Source of the DNA: an uncultured bacterium
GTDB lineage: Bacteria; Cyanobacteriota; Vampirovibrionia; Gastranaerophilales; Gastranaerophilaceae
Length of the DNA: 64,000 bases
Assembly (NCBI GenBank): GCA_902760645.1
Contig: CACWHC010000007.1
Location: forward strand, 1-64,000
Reading direction: 5' to 3'
Shown: piece by piece, positions 26,534 through 36,283 of the stretch
Layout: each line of letters begins with the position of its first letter
How positions within the stretch are numbered: position 1 is the first letter of the stretch
Notes under the pieces: generated by a model
What the model was told of the DNA's origin: nothing
Database searches by the model: none
The model's input: only the letters and a program-made list of their open reading frames with translations
Made by a program: the position numbers and the translations under genes

Positions 26534-27541
26534 TTACACCTTTTCAGCTTGTTTTGCCTTTTTATATTCCAAATATTTTTCGCATAACCAGTTTGTAGGT
26601 TTTACTACAACCAGAGGAACGAAGAATCTGTAAACAAAACCGAATACAAGTATCGAACGCAAAGCTCCGAAACCTTTACTTCTAATCTTCAATTTATCCA
26701 AATCAGCAAATACATGGTTTTTACCGTATTTTTCAAGATACTGATCAATATTAAGTTTTGGTTCAACCAATTTTCTTACATAATCTTCAGCCTGAACCAT
26801 CTGTTTAATCTTATCTTTAACATTACCGCTGTTATTTGATATAGCTTTGTTTACTTTATTTATCAGACCTTTTACGTCTTTTTTATCATCCACTGAAATA
26901 TTTAATTCAGCAAGCTTCTTAGCAAAAGTACCGTCTTTATCGTTCTTGATAAATTTCTTAGCTAATTTTGCCAATTCTTTATCATCATTAATTTGAAGAT
27001 CAGGTTTTAATTCACCACTCTTAACTTTTGAAGTAATATCTTCATTGATAGCCTCATTTGAAGCCTTAATTTCTTTATTTTTAGCTTCCATTCCTTCCCA
27101 AGCAGCTTTACCGTTATCGGAAAGTTTTATGAATTTTTCGTGTTGTTTACCCCACCAGCTCTTGAGTTTTCCGTCAAGAGTATATGCACCGACAGTAGAC
27201 AAAATCAAAGTAAACAACTGATTTACAGCCAAAGTTTGTCTTCTGTCCTTATCCATATTTTTATTTGTAAGGGTTTGTTTCATATACATTCCGCTTGTGA
27301 TAACAGAACCTACTGCCAAAAAGTGTTTTACTGCATTGTCACTGTTTCTGATTATGTATGCCATTTTATCAACAAGAGCATTGTCAAAAATGTGACGACA
27401 AAAATGTTTTCCGACACCGTGTCCGAAACTGTCATACATTTGTGATACACCGGTAAAAGCAGGTTGTTGTGCGTTGTTTTGTCTAGGTGTTGTGTAAGCA
27501 TTTTTATTAAGATTTGTATTTACGATAGGTGATACGTTCAT
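26534..27541 (-). CDS. Lineage-specific hypothetical membrane protein with AFTG motif
   Basis: A 335-residue protein of unknown function. The first 30 residues are polar and end in PAFTG, a short motif like VNFSG and ISFG in two other unknown proteins of this window. Hydrophobic stretches occur at about residues 72-120 and 295-312, with a long charged helical middle region rich in Lys and Asp. Its ATG overlaps the stop of the upstream gene by one base (TAATG), so the two products are coupled and probably act together. No family is recognised. Confidence 0.75.
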   Translation of the reverse strand: MNVSPIVNTNLNKNAYTTPRQNNAQQPAFTGVSQMYDSFGHGVGKHFCRHIFDNALVDKMAYIIRNSDNAVKHFLAVGSVITSGMYMKQTLTNKNMDKDRRQTLAVNQLFTLILSTVGAYTLDGKLKSWWGKQHEKFIKLSDNGKAAWEGMEAKNKEIKASNEAINEDITSKVKSGELKPDLQINDDKELAKLAKKFIKNDKDGTFAKKLAELNISVDDKKDVKGLINKVNKAISNNSGNVKDKIKQMVQAEDYVRKLVEPKLNIDQYLEKYGKNHVFADLDKLKIRSKGFGALRSILVFGFVYRFFVPLVVVKPTNWLCEKYLEYKKAKQAEKV

Positions 27542-28677
27542 TACTTAGCACCTCCCATAAATTTGTTCATTGAAAGCTTCATTGGCTGAACTTCCTTTTC
27601 TTCAGGGGTAACTGTAGCGGCAGCGGTAACTTCAACTTGTTTTGGTTCAGGAGCCGCTGTCTTTTTCTTTTCTACATGGAATACATATTTCAAAATCGGA
27701 GGAATTAACGCAATTGTTAACATTGCACGAGGTATTGCAATTGCCCATTCAGAAACGTTTTTCATAGTCGTTTCGGCACCTTTAACCCAATTTTCAAGGT
27801 TTCTTATCTCTCCGAGGAGTTTTCCTTTTTTAACCATATCGGTTTCAAGATGCAACTGATGCTGCAATTCATGAATTTTATCTACATGTTCAGCAATAAA
27901 ATTCAACCCTTGATATTTTTTAACAACAATTTCCTTTCCGTCCTTGTCTTTTTTGATAACTTCTTTGTATAACTTTCTAATCGGCATTATAACGCCATTA
28001 TTATCTTTTACAAAAGCAGCCATCTCGTTAGATTTTAAATTTTTACCCTCACTATCTTTTAACATGCTGATAATGTATTCTTCACTCAGCTTATCGTTCT
28101 TCATTTTGCTGGCAATATCTTCAGGGTTAAGATTATTTTTTCTAATATATTCTGCAAGTTCTTCTTTAGTTAATTGATTATAATTTTCTATACTTATATT
28201 TTTGGAGTCTTCGTATATAAATTTTACACCGGAATCAATCGGGGTTGTTATGAGTGTTGAGAATCCAAATCCGATTAAACCTGATGCCATAGAGTGTCCT
28301 GCTGCATAAATTTTATCTTCCAAGTCTTTTTTACCGGGAAGTGAAATTGTAATAGCAGGTCTTAAACCGCCTGCTAAGAATAAACCGATTAAGGCGGCTG
28401 CAGCAACGTTGTGAGCTCCTGAGAAACCAGTTAACCATTGGAAAACTCCCGAACTCATAATTTTTTCCATTAAAGTTTTAGCGGCAGCCCCACTCTCGTT
28501 TGGTAAGCTACCGCTAAAATTCACATTATATCCTCTGTTATCTGTATCTTTCTCTAAATCACAATCCTGCACACTATATCGCAGCTTGGAATTCGGATGC
28601 ATTACACCAGGATTGTCACACTCCGACTTTAGTCGTCTTTTTCGGGTAAATTCGAAATTTACAGGTTGTATATTCAT
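27541..28677 (-). CDS. Lineage-specific hypothetical membrane protein with NFSG motif
   Basis: A 378-residue protein of unknown function. A basic, polar N-terminus leads to NVNFSGSLPN near residue 50. Glycine/alanine-rich hydrophobic segments at about 85-150 could form two membrane helices, followed by a charged helical region and a further hydrophobic stretch around 320-335. The C-terminal tail is rich in Ala, Pro, Glu and Lys. It is translated together with the 335-aa protein (one-base stop/start overlap), which shares the layout, so the two look like distant paralogues or partners. AAGG precedes the ATG. Confidence 0.75.
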   Translation of the reverse strand: MNIQPVNFEFTRKRRLKSECDNPGVMHPNSKLRYSVQDCDLEKDTDNRGYNVNFSGSLPNESGAAAKTLMEKIMSSGVFQWLTGFSGAHNVAAAALIGLFLAGGLRPAITISLPGKKDLEDKIYAAGHSMASGLIGFGFSTLITTPIDSGVKFIYEDSKNISIENYNQLTKEELAEYIRKNNLNPEDIASKMKNDKLSEEYIISMLKDSEGKNLKSNEMAAFVKDNNGVIMPIRKLYKEVIKKDKDGKEIVVKKYQGLNFIAEHVDKIHELQHQLHLETDMVKKGKLLGEIRNLENWVKGAETTMKNVSEWAIAIPRAMLTIALIPPILKYVFHVEKKKTAAPEPKQVEVTAAATVTPEEKEVQPMKLSMNKFMGGAK

Positions 28678-28799
28678 GACCTTCCCATTTGTTTTATCTG
28701 ATACATCTATTTTAAATCAAAGCAAAATATTTTTTGCCATATAGTTACAAAATGTTTACAATTCAATTCAAGATACAACTGAAACAACGTTTTTATAAA

Positions 28800-29597
28800 C
28801 TAAACCATGAGTTTACAATCATTAACATCATAAAATTTTCTGCCCGAAGCAATAAATTTTTCAGGCTCGGAACTCACATAAAATTCATCATTACCCTTGT
28901 TTTGAAAAGATTTTAAGAGATTTAATTTTGACAAATCATCTTTTATATACTTTACATAGGCTTCGGCAGGATTTATAAAAATATCTTCTTCAGCAAATTT
29001 TAAAAGGACATCCGACAGAAACGGATAATGTGTACAACCCAAAACGATTTTCTGCGGATTATTTTTCAGCATTTCTGTCATGTATTTTCCGACAGAATCA
29101 AATGTTTCGGGCTTATTTATCTCATCATTTTCAACAATTTTTACCCACTCGGGACAAGCAATTTCAAAAACTTTTATATCATGGTTGTATTTACTTATAT
29201 TCTTTGAATAGGCACCTGATGATATTGTAGCAGGAGTAGCAAAAACTCCTATGGACTCATAATTTTCGGCAGCTAATATTTTTGCAACAGACTGAATTAA
29301 CGGATACAATTTGAAATTATACTTATCTTTTAATTCATCGTACACAATTGCAGAAGTAGTATTGCAAGCCATAATCACAGCTTTTACTCTTTTGCTTTCA
29401 AAAAACTCAAACGCTTTTTTGGAAAACTCTATAAGTTGTTCTTTAGATTTCTCACCGTAAGGCATATTTTTGGTATCCCCGAAAAATATACAATCTTCAT
29501 TTGGCAGAATTTTTCTGAATGCCGACAAAACGGTCAGACCACCGACACCCGAATCAAAAAAACCTATAGGATTATTATTGAGCTGACTTGAAGTAAT
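28800..29597 (-). CDS. murI: Glutamate racemase (non-canonical start)
   Basis: The enzyme converts L- to D-glutamate for peptidoglycan. Visible are PIGFFDSGVGGLTVL, FFGDTKNMPYG, the first catalytic cysteine in MACNTTSA, and the second in LGCTHYP. The conserved PIGFFDSG block is in frame upstream of the first usual start codon (TTG at 29528), which would delete it. No ATG, GTG or TTG occurs between an in-frame TAG and that block. An ATT at 29597, with GGAGG 9 nt upstream, is the best candidate and would overlap the amidase gene. I give that start as an inference. Confidence 0.88.
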   Translation of the reverse strand: MTSSQLNNNPIGFFDSGVGGLTVLSAFRKILPNEDCIFFGDTKNMPYGEKSKEQLIEFSKKAFEFFESKRVKAVIMACNTTSAIVYDELKDKYNFKLYPLIQSVAKILAAENYESIGVFATPATISSGAYSKNISKYNHDIKVFEIACPEWVKIVENDEINKPETFDSVGKYMTEMLKNNPQKIVLGCTHYPFLSDVLLKFAEEDIFINPAEAYVKYIKDDLSKLNLLKSFQNKGNDEFYVSSEPEKFIASGRKFYDVNDCKLMV

Positions 29598-31434
29598 TGT
29601 TAATACCCTCCACTATAGCTTTTGCAGTTGCCTGCTTACGTTCTGCCGTAACTAACTGTCCCCTCTCAGCAGTATTGGAAAGAAATCCCATTTCCACAAG
29701 TATTGCCGGAGAAGTCGTATGATTTATTACATAAAATTTTGACTTAAAAGTACCTCTGTCATTAGCACTGATAGTACTAACAAGAGAAGAATGCACCGTT
29801 TGTGCAAGCGGAATACTCTCAGGATGGTAATAGTGCGTTTCGATACCGTTTGGAGTACCGCTCGTACTTGAATTAACGTGAATACTTACAAATATATCAG
29901 GATTATAAGCCTCACTATAAGCAACCCTATCCTGTAAAGACACATAACTGTCATCCGAACGTGTCATAAGGACACCGTACCCTTGTGCTTTCAGCATCTT
30001 TTCAACACGTTTTGCAACGTCAAGAGTAATATATTTTTCATATACACCGTTTCTTGTCGCACCAACGTCCGAACCTCCGTGTCCTGCATCAATAACGACA
30101 CGGTACTTGCCGTCCGAACCTTTTGGTTTGTTTAGTACAGGAATTTTTATGAGTTCTGAATCTCTCGGGTCTGCATTATCTTTTATTACAGTACGGGGAG
30201 CTTTGATTTGAAGTTTTAAAGACTTGCCGTCCATACCGAGAAATGTAGTAACAAGACTGTCATGCTCGATAGGTATTGTAAGCTTCAACCCCTTTGATGA
30301 TTGCTCCAATTTAGCCGAAGTGAAATCGGTTTTTGAAAAAGTTTTATTAAAAAGTTCTGCATCAAAATTATTTACATTATACAAATAAACAATAACATCG
30401 CTGTTAGTTCTGTCGAAGCCGTGAATAACAGGATTTGAAAAATTCAGAGTCATAGCTGATGTCATATCATCAAGCTTACGGTTAGAAAAATCTGAAATAG
30501 CGACAGGCTTGCCCGGAATTTCCAGATTACTCAAATTATCGGTATTCAAATATATTACGGTCTGATTATCTCTTGCATAAACAGGAATATACTTGGTTAC
30601 ATTATTAGTAGTAATAACAAGACGAGCCTTATTTACGGAAAATTGTCCGAGTCTTGCGGTATCCGTACCGCCAAGACTAAAATCTTTATTTCGCAAGGAT
30701 TTATTGACCATCGTATTCGGCATATCAAACACAATTCTTGACGGATTTGAAAGAATCATAGGCTTTTCAATAGAAACCGAGCCTAAACCCGTCAGAGTAA
30801 TCATTCCGTTTTTAGCCATAACTTTATCTATATAATACTTTGTATTAAGCCTTAATTCCTGAGAGTACTGCGGAGTAATCCCCGTATTAAAAGCACTGTC
30901 AATCCTTGCAATAGTTTCATTCGGATTTGAAACGGATGAAATAGTCATATATTCATAAAAATCATTGGAGGAAGAATGGTCATCCCTGTAAGTATTTTGC
31001 ATAAACGGATTTTGTGCAATATTATTTTTTAATTTTATGAAAATCCCATTTTTCAGCTTAATAAATTTTATATCCGACACATCAAAATTATCGTCATAAT
31101 TTACCACAACCCTCACCGTATAAGGAGTTGAAGAAAATTGTGATATTTTGACTTCTTTAATACCCGCCGTTGTAAACAACCAATCTTTCTTCTGTCCGCC
31201 AAGTACGGCATTAGGAATATCAAAGTATACCCTTGTCGGATTAGTCAGTTTCACAACTTTTATATCGCTTATATCGGGTAAATCGTCTAAATTTGATGAT
31301 ACGAGAGATATGATTGCACTTGAGGTATCAAAATTTGCCGAATTTATTTTAAAAACACCTTCTGCCAGTGCCCTTTGGGTAAATCCGAGCAACATAAATA
31401 TAAACATTATAAATATTGCAATATATTTTCTCAT
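29575..31434 (-). CDS. N-acetylmuramoyl-L-alanine amidase with AMIN domains
   Basis: About 619 residues. A signal peptide (MRKYIAIFIMFIFMLLGFTQRALA) is followed by two AMIN-like beta domains (about 25-110 and 200-300) that bind peptidoglycan or target the septum, and a C-terminal Amidase_3 catalytic domain from about 440. Zinc ligands are seen in VIDAGHGG, the glutamate after GVYEK, and SIHVN, with the catalytic glutamate in LVEMGFLS. It cleaves the glycan-peptide bond during cell separation. I chose the ATG at 31434 because it begins a standard signal peptide; an ATG at 31467 would add 11 residues. Confidence 0.93.
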   Translation of the reverse strand: MRKYIAIFIMFIFMLLGFTQRALAEGVFKINSANFDTSSAIISLVSSNLDDLPDISDIKVVKLTNPTRVYFDIPNAVLGGQKKDWLFTTAGIKEVKISQFSSTPYTVRVVVNYDDNFDVSDIKFIKLKNGIFIKLKNNIAQNPFMQNTYRDDHSSSNDFYEYMTISSVSNPNETIARIDSAFNTGITPQYSQELRLNTKYYIDKVMAKNGMITLTGLGSVSIEKPMILSNPSRIVFDMPNTMVNKSLRNKDFSLGGTDTARLGQFSVNKARLVITTNNVTKYIPVYARDNQTVIYLNTDNLSNLEIPGKPVAISDFSNRKLDDMTSAMTLNFSNPVIHGFDRTNSDVIVYLYNVNNFDAELFNKTFSKTDFTSAKLEQSSKGLKLTIPIEHDSLVTTFLGMDGKSLKLQIKAPRTVIKDNADPRDSELIKIPVLNKPKGSDGKYRVVIDAGHGGSDVGATRNGVYEKYITLDVAKRVEKMLKAQGYGVLMTRSDDSYVSLQDRVAYSEAYNPDIFVSIHVNSSTSGTPNGIETHYYHPESIPLAQTVHSSLVSTISANDRGTFKSKFYVINHTTSPAILVEMGFLSNTAERGQLVTAERKQATAKAIVEGINNYFKSAQ

Positions 31435-31614
31435 AATCCTAATCTTACTGTCTGAAATTGCATTCAATCGTATACGATTTAAATCTCACAACCTCTTAAT
31501 ATTATAACTTCTAAATACTTTTTTTCAAATTGATAATTTTTGTAAATATTTACGGGAATAATATAAAGTTTTTGGGAAAAAGTACGAAATATATATCAGA
31601 AAGAAGAGGTTATT

Positions 31615-33378
31615 GTGTACGACAATATTAATACATTTTACAGAGATACAGACGAATTTATCAATGAAATTACGGCACCACGCATAGCTGATGCCCTTTT
31701 GAATGCGGAAAAAACCGGTGAAATGAACGCTGAAAAATATGCTTACTTATCAAAAGCGTACGTTTTCATGCAGGATGATGAAATGGCACTAAAATATGCC
31801 AAAAAATCAATTGAAAAAGATATCGGGTATGTTTACGGGCATATAAGAGTAGCCTTTGCATACGCAAGAATGGCTGATAAAGTTTCCTGCCGAAAATACA
31901 CCGAAATTGCAGATAATCTTAATGCTGATGAAAATGAATATATTACGGCATTTCTTGCGGTACTGTACAATTTTATTGAAGAAACACAAAAAGCCGAACA
32001 CCTTATTAATGTACTTAAAGCAAATTACAGAAATTCTGCGGATTATTATTATTACATTGGATTTATATACTCACAGGAAGAACCTGATAAAGCTCTTGAA
32101 TATTTAGAAAAAGCAGAAGCTGAGGGATTTAGAGATAAATACAATTTATGGCACAACCTGGCAGAAAACTATTCGCTTGTTGATAATTATGAAAAGCAGG
32201 AAATCTATACCGATTTATGTTTAAAAATGGGCGGAACACAGAGAATCTTTGAACTTAAAGCTGAATGCCTTAAAGAGAGAGGTGAATTTGAAGAATCCAC
32301 TGTATACCTGAAAAAAGCATATAAATTAGCAAAAACAAAAGATGATAAACTTAAAATTTTGTCAGTTATAATATATAACTATACTGAAGCCAACATTAAT
32401 CAAAAGGCTTCAAGATTAATACGTTTTGCCGAAAAGAATTTTGAGGGTAATCATACATTTTATTACATAGCGGCTACATTCTATGAAAACAATGAAGATT
32501 ACGATAAAGCCATTATATATTACAAAAAAATGCTTCAAACGCAGGAAGGTTCAACTTCCTCGACTTACGCAAGTTTATCCTTCTGTTATTCACAAAAAGG
32601 AGATCAGGAAAAAGCCTTGGAATGCGTAAATACAGCTCTTAAAGAAACTCCTGATGATTCATATGCACATTATCGTAAAGGCAGAATTTATACAAAATTA
32701 AAAGAATATAACAAGGCCATACAAAGTTTTGAAAAATCCATCGATTATGACAGAACAGATGTAGATTCATTCCAATGGATATCTTATTGTTATTCAATGC
32801 TAAAGGATTTTGAAAAATCGCTTGAATACGCAAACAGAGCCATTTTACTGGATAAGACGGACAGTTATTCATATTTCAGGAAAGCCTGGGCATATCAGGA
32901 AATGAATCGCTACACGGAAGCAATAAATTTTTATAACGAATGTATAAAACTTAACGATAAATATATAGATGCTTATCTGAATATATCTTACATATACTCA
33001 AAACAGGGCAATACAAAAATGTCACTTGTATATGCAAACAGAGCATTATTAATAAATCAGGAATATTCATACGCATATTACAGAAAAGCGTGGGCTTTAC
33101 AGGAAAGCGGAAGGCTTGAAGAAGCCTATGACGGCTACAGTAAAGCTATTGAATTAGACCCTTCGGATATATATAATTATCTGGGGATAGCCTGTATTGC
33201 TCTGAATAATCAGGAAAATCAAAATGCACTTGAATATGCTAATAAAGCAATTTTCATAGATAAAAATTGCGGAGGGGCATATTACTATAAAAGTGTAGCT
33301 TTAAGCAACATGGGCAAACAGAAAGAAGCTGAAGCCGCATATTCTAAAGCGATACAGCTTGGTTATTCTCCTGTTTAG
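31615..33378 (+). CDS. TPR-repeat protein
   Basis: A 587-residue protein made almost entirely of 34-residue tetratricopeptide repeats, especially clear from about residue 285 on (repeats with YAxxxxCYxxxGxxxxALxxxxxAL and AYYRKAWAxxExGR patterns). No signal peptide or enzyme domain is present, so it is probably a cytoplasmic scaffold. It starts at a GTG with AAGAAGAGG upstream and is divergent from the amidase. Its 3' end overlaps comEC by 35 nt, tail to tail. Confidence 0.9.
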   Translation: MYDNINTFYRDTDEFINEITAPRIADALLNAEKTGEMNAEKYAYLSKAYVFMQDDEMALKYAKKSIEKDIGYVYGHIRVAFAYARMADKVSCRKYTEIADNLNADENEYITAFLAVLYNFIEETQKAEHLINVLKANYRNSADYYYYIGFIYSQEEPDKALEYLEKAEAEGFRDKYNLWHNLAENYSLVDNYEKQEIYTDLCLKMGGTQRIFELKAECLKERGEFEESTVYLKKAYKLAKTKDDKLKILSVIIYNYTEANINQKASRLIRFAEKNFEGNHTFYYIAATFYENNEDYDKAIIYYKKMLQTQEGSTSSTYASLSFCYSQKGDQEKALECVNTALKETPDDSYAHYRKGRIYTKLKEYNKAIQSFEKSIDYDRTDVDSFQWISYCYSMLKDFEKSLEYANRAILLDKTDSYSYFRKAWAYQEMNRYTEAINFYNECIKLNDKYIDAYLNISYIYSKQGNTKMSLVYANRALLINQEYSYAYYRKAWALQESGRLEEAYDGYSKAIELDPSDIYNYLGIACIALNNQENQNALEYANKAIFIDKNCGGAYYYKSVALSNMGKQKEAEAAYSKAIQLGYSPV

Positions 33379-35773
33379 ACTTATTGAATAAATACATTTT
33401 AAATTTACGGTATCTGTGTATATCTTTATCGTAAGTTAGTACTTCATACTTATTTTTATCTACGGATATTTTTATTGAATTATTCTGATCCGTTCTGTAA
33501 ATATCTGTTTTCCTCAGAATATCCAGAGTTGCCTGATTAGGATGACCGAAAGTATTTTTCCCAGTAGATATTAAGCTGACTTCAGGCATAGTTTCCGAAA
33601 GCATTTTATCATTAACAACACCTCTTGCACCATGGTGTCCCACTTTTAGAACATCAATATCTTTATTAGAGAAGTACTTACTTATATTTTGGTAAGCCTC
33701 AACACCACCGTCACCCATAAATAACATACTAAAATCACCGTAAGACAACATTGATATAACGGAACTTTCGTTATCGGTTTTGCCTTTCGGTCTGTACAAC
33801 GTCAGTTTAACATCCTTAAAATCGTATATCGTATTATTATTAGGAGTAATTTGATAATCAATATTTTTGCTTAATAATGTTTCTTTAATTAATTTTGAAG
33901 TATTACCGTTATCAGGCTCAGAATTTAGATAAACTTTCTTTATTTTTAAATTATTCATTAAATCAACTGCACCGCCTGAGTGGTCGTTATCAAAATGGGT
34001 AACGATTAAACCTTCAAGCGTTTTTATACCTCTGTCTTTCAAATATTTAAGGATAATTACATCTGCCTGAGATTTTCCGCCGTTATACGGTGCTTTTCCC
34101 GTATCAATCATAAAATATTTGTTATTCGGAGTTTTAATAAGAAATGCATCTGCATTTTGAACGTCAAAAGATATTATTTCTAATTTGTTATTATTTACAG
34201 GAACAGCAAGTATAAAAATAACAATCAGAATTGAACAGGCTGCCGTAAACAATTTCTTTTTAGCTTCGGATACGAACATAAGAGTAATTATCAAAAGAAC
34301 AATATAATACAAAAACACCTGCAAAACGGAAGGATGAGTAGTCTGAATAACTGATTTCGGAAGATTTGAGAAGAAATTAGAAATCCACACAAGAATATCC
34401 AGACAATATTTGAGTACAAAATCAAATATCATACAGACATATTTTGCAATCGGAGTAATAACAGCCAAAACAGAACTTACAAATCCGCCAAAACTTATCA
34501 CGCTGAGAAACGGCATTATGGAAATATTCGCAAATACAGCATAGGTACTAACTGTATTAAAATAAAACATCTGCAACGGAATTACCCATAACTGAGCTAC
34601 TACCGGAACAAGTATTTCGGCACACAACCAGTCGGGCACCGGTAACTTTTTAACGGTATTTAAAACAACATTTGCAGTAGTCAGCAGTCCGAAAGTAACA
34701 ATAAATGACAGCTGAAATCCGACATCATTAATATAAGCCGGATTATAAATAAGCATTAATGATGCAACAAAAGCCAAAAGTGAAATACTGTGCGAATCTC
34801 TGTCGATAAGTTTACCTGCCAGCACAAATAACAGCATTAATGCGGCTCTTACGACAGACGCACCCAAGCCTGTCATAAGTGTATACAAAATAATCACAAA
34901 CATGCCGGAAACTATAATAAATTTAACAGGTACTCTCAATCTTCTCAAGATAAAAAACCAAAAGAAATATATAAAAGCGACATTCATGCCGGAAGCGGCA
35001 AGTATATGCAATAATCCCGAGTTTTTGAAAGTATCTTTTATATAATCGGGAGGAGCGACAGCATCATCACCAAAAACAATACCTCCTAATATTTCCAAAT
35101 TCGGACTTTTAAGAAACAGACCATGAGTATTTATAATACGCGTTCTGACATTATTGAGGCTCTGCATAAATTTCCATTTAACGTCATCCGCACCGCTTTT
35201 TAGTACACAATCCGGCTTATCCGCATAAAACACAGTATAGGCATTAAAATTCCTCAGATATTTCCCATAATCAAACTGTGAAGGATTACTCGCCTTAAAA
35301 GGGGTTCTTAGTTTGCCTGTAATTTTATAGGTATTTCCGACATTCAAATCCGAAAAATCACCTGCCGCATCAGATAAATTTACTAAAGTTTTTGCTTTAA
35401 CTTTATCACCGTTTATTTCGGAAACGTCAACAAAAAATTTTGATTTAAATTTAGCACCGCTGTTTGGGATAGAAACAATTTTACCCGTAATAACTGCATT
35501 ACATGGTGCATACCCGACAAGCATATCGGAATTTTTTATCCTCAGTGAAGCATTGAAAAATCCGAAATAAAAAATAAATACCCAAAGTAACAGATATTTA
35601 TAAGAAACATATTTTTTTATATTTAATATCAACAGAATAACCGTAACTATCACAGCTGCAGAAACAGCACAATCCTGAAAATAAGATAAAATACCTGCCA
35701 TAAAAAATACGGCAGTAATAAACATTATCCCGTTTTTATTCTGTATAGCCTGATTAATATAATTCCCTAGCAT
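33344..35773 (-). CDS. comEC: DNA internalization competence protein ComEC/Rec2
   Basis: An 809-residue polytopic protein forming the inner-membrane channel for single-stranded DNA in natural transformation. An N-terminal membrane and OB-like region (to about 190) is followed by the competence domain with LLHILAASGMNVAFIYFFWF and multiple helices to about 510. A C-terminal metallo-beta-lactamase domain has HFDNDHSGG and GHHGARG. A -10 box formed partly by the rpiB stop region lies exactly 6 nt before the ATG. With pilT and the pseudopilins it suggests DNA-uptake capability. Confidence 0.95.
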   Translation of the reverse strand: MLGNYINQAIQNKNGIMFITAVFFMAGILSYFQDCAVSAAVIVTVILLILNIKKYVSYKYLLLWVFIFYFGFFNASLRIKNSDMLVGYAPCNAVITGKIVSIPNSGAKFKSKFFVDVSEINGDKVKAKTLVNLSDAAGDFSDLNVGNTYKITGKLRTPFKASNPSQFDYGKYLRNFNAYTVFYADKPDCVLKSGADDVKWKFMQSLNNVRTRIINTHGLFLKSPNLEILGGIVFGDDAVAPPDYIKDTFKNSGLLHILAASGMNVAFIYFFWFFILRRLRVPVKFIIVSGMFVIILYTLMTGLGASVVRAALMLLFVLAGKLIDRDSHSISLLAFVASLMLIYNPAYINDVGFQLSFIVTFGLLTTANVVLNTVKKLPVPDWLCAEILVPVVAQLWVIPLQMFYFNTVSTYAVFANISIMPFLSVISFGGFVSSVLAVITPIAKYVCMIFDFVLKYCLDILVWISNFFSNLPKSVIQTTHPSVLQVFLYYIVLLIITLMFVSEAKKKLFTAACSILIVIFILAVPVNNNKLEIISFDVQNADAFLIKTPNNKYFMIDTGKAPYNGGKSQADVIILKYLKDRGIKTLEGLIVTHFDNDHSGGAVDLMNNLKIKKVYLNSEPDNGNTSKLIKETLLSKNIDYQITPNNNTIYDFKDVKLTLYRPKGKTDNESSVISMLSYGDFSMLFMGDGGVEAYQNISKYFSNKDIDVLKVGHHGARGVVNDKMLSETMPEVSLISTGKNTFGHPNQATLDILRKTDIYRTDQNNSIKISVDKNKYEVLTYDKDIHRYRKFKMYLFNKSKQENNQAVSL

Positions 35774-35777
35774 AAAA

Positions 35778-36206
35778 TTATTCTATCATACCAATTCTTC
35801 TGATATGTCTTTCTTCTTGCGAAAATGGGGTTTCGAGCCATATACGGGTAATTTCCTCGGCCTTTTCAAAGGAAATAACTCTTGCACCCATACATAAAAT
35901 ATTTGAATCATTATGTTCTCTTGTAGCCTTGGCAGAAAAAGTATCCGAACACAGTGCCGCTCTTATTCCTTTAAATTTATTTGCCACAATTGACATACCA
36001 ATACCTGTTCCGCATATTAAAATTCCCCTGTCATAAAGACCGCCTGAAACAGCTTCCGCTACTTTTTTGGCAAATAGCGGGTAATCACAGGACTCTTGTG
36101 AATAAGTACCAAAATCAGTTACATCATAACCCTCATTTTGCAACATATCCGATATTTTGTTTTTATACTCAAAACCGCCGTGATCAGCACCCAAAGCTAT
36201 TTTCAT
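35778..36206 (-). CDS. rpiB: Ribose-5-phosphate isomerase B
   Basis: A 142-residue RpiB/LacAB-type isomerase converting ribose-5-phosphate and ribulose-5-phosphate. Visible are the N-terminal IALGADHGGFEYK, the phosphate-binding CGTGIGMSIVANK with the catalytic cysteine, and AALCSDTFSAKATREHNDSNILCMGARVI. Length is typical. AAGGAG precedes the ATG after a TATAAT further upstream. It ends 4 nt before comEC. Together with the split transketolase it indicates an active pentose phosphate pathway. Confidence 0.96.
   Translation of the reverse strand: MKIALGADHGGFEYKNKISDMLQNEGYDVTDFGTYSQESCDYPLFAKKVAEAVSGGLYDRGILICGTGIGMSIVANKFKGIRAALCSDTFSAKATREHNDSNILCMGARVISFEKAEEITRIWLETPFSQEERHIRRIGMIE
35780..35788 (-). 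promoter_or_regulatory. Extended -10 promoter of comEC, predicted leaderless
   Basis: On the minus strand TG-A-TAGAAT, then 6 nt (AATTTT), then ATG. The box overlaps the last codons and stop of rpiB, so comEC can be expressed independently of it. Confidence 0.45.
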
Positions 36207-36271
36207 ATAATTAATACTCCTTATTCAATAATTATAGCACAAAATATCTACCCAACCGCAAGTTTTTGCAT

Positions 36272-36277
36272 TATAAT
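36272..36277 (+). promoter_or_regulatory. -10 box of ribF, predicted leaderless
   Basis: TATAAT at 36272-36277, then 6 nt (TATCTT), then ATG at 36284. No Shine-Dalgarno and no clear -35. Confidence 0.45.
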
Positions 36278-36283
36278 TATCTT

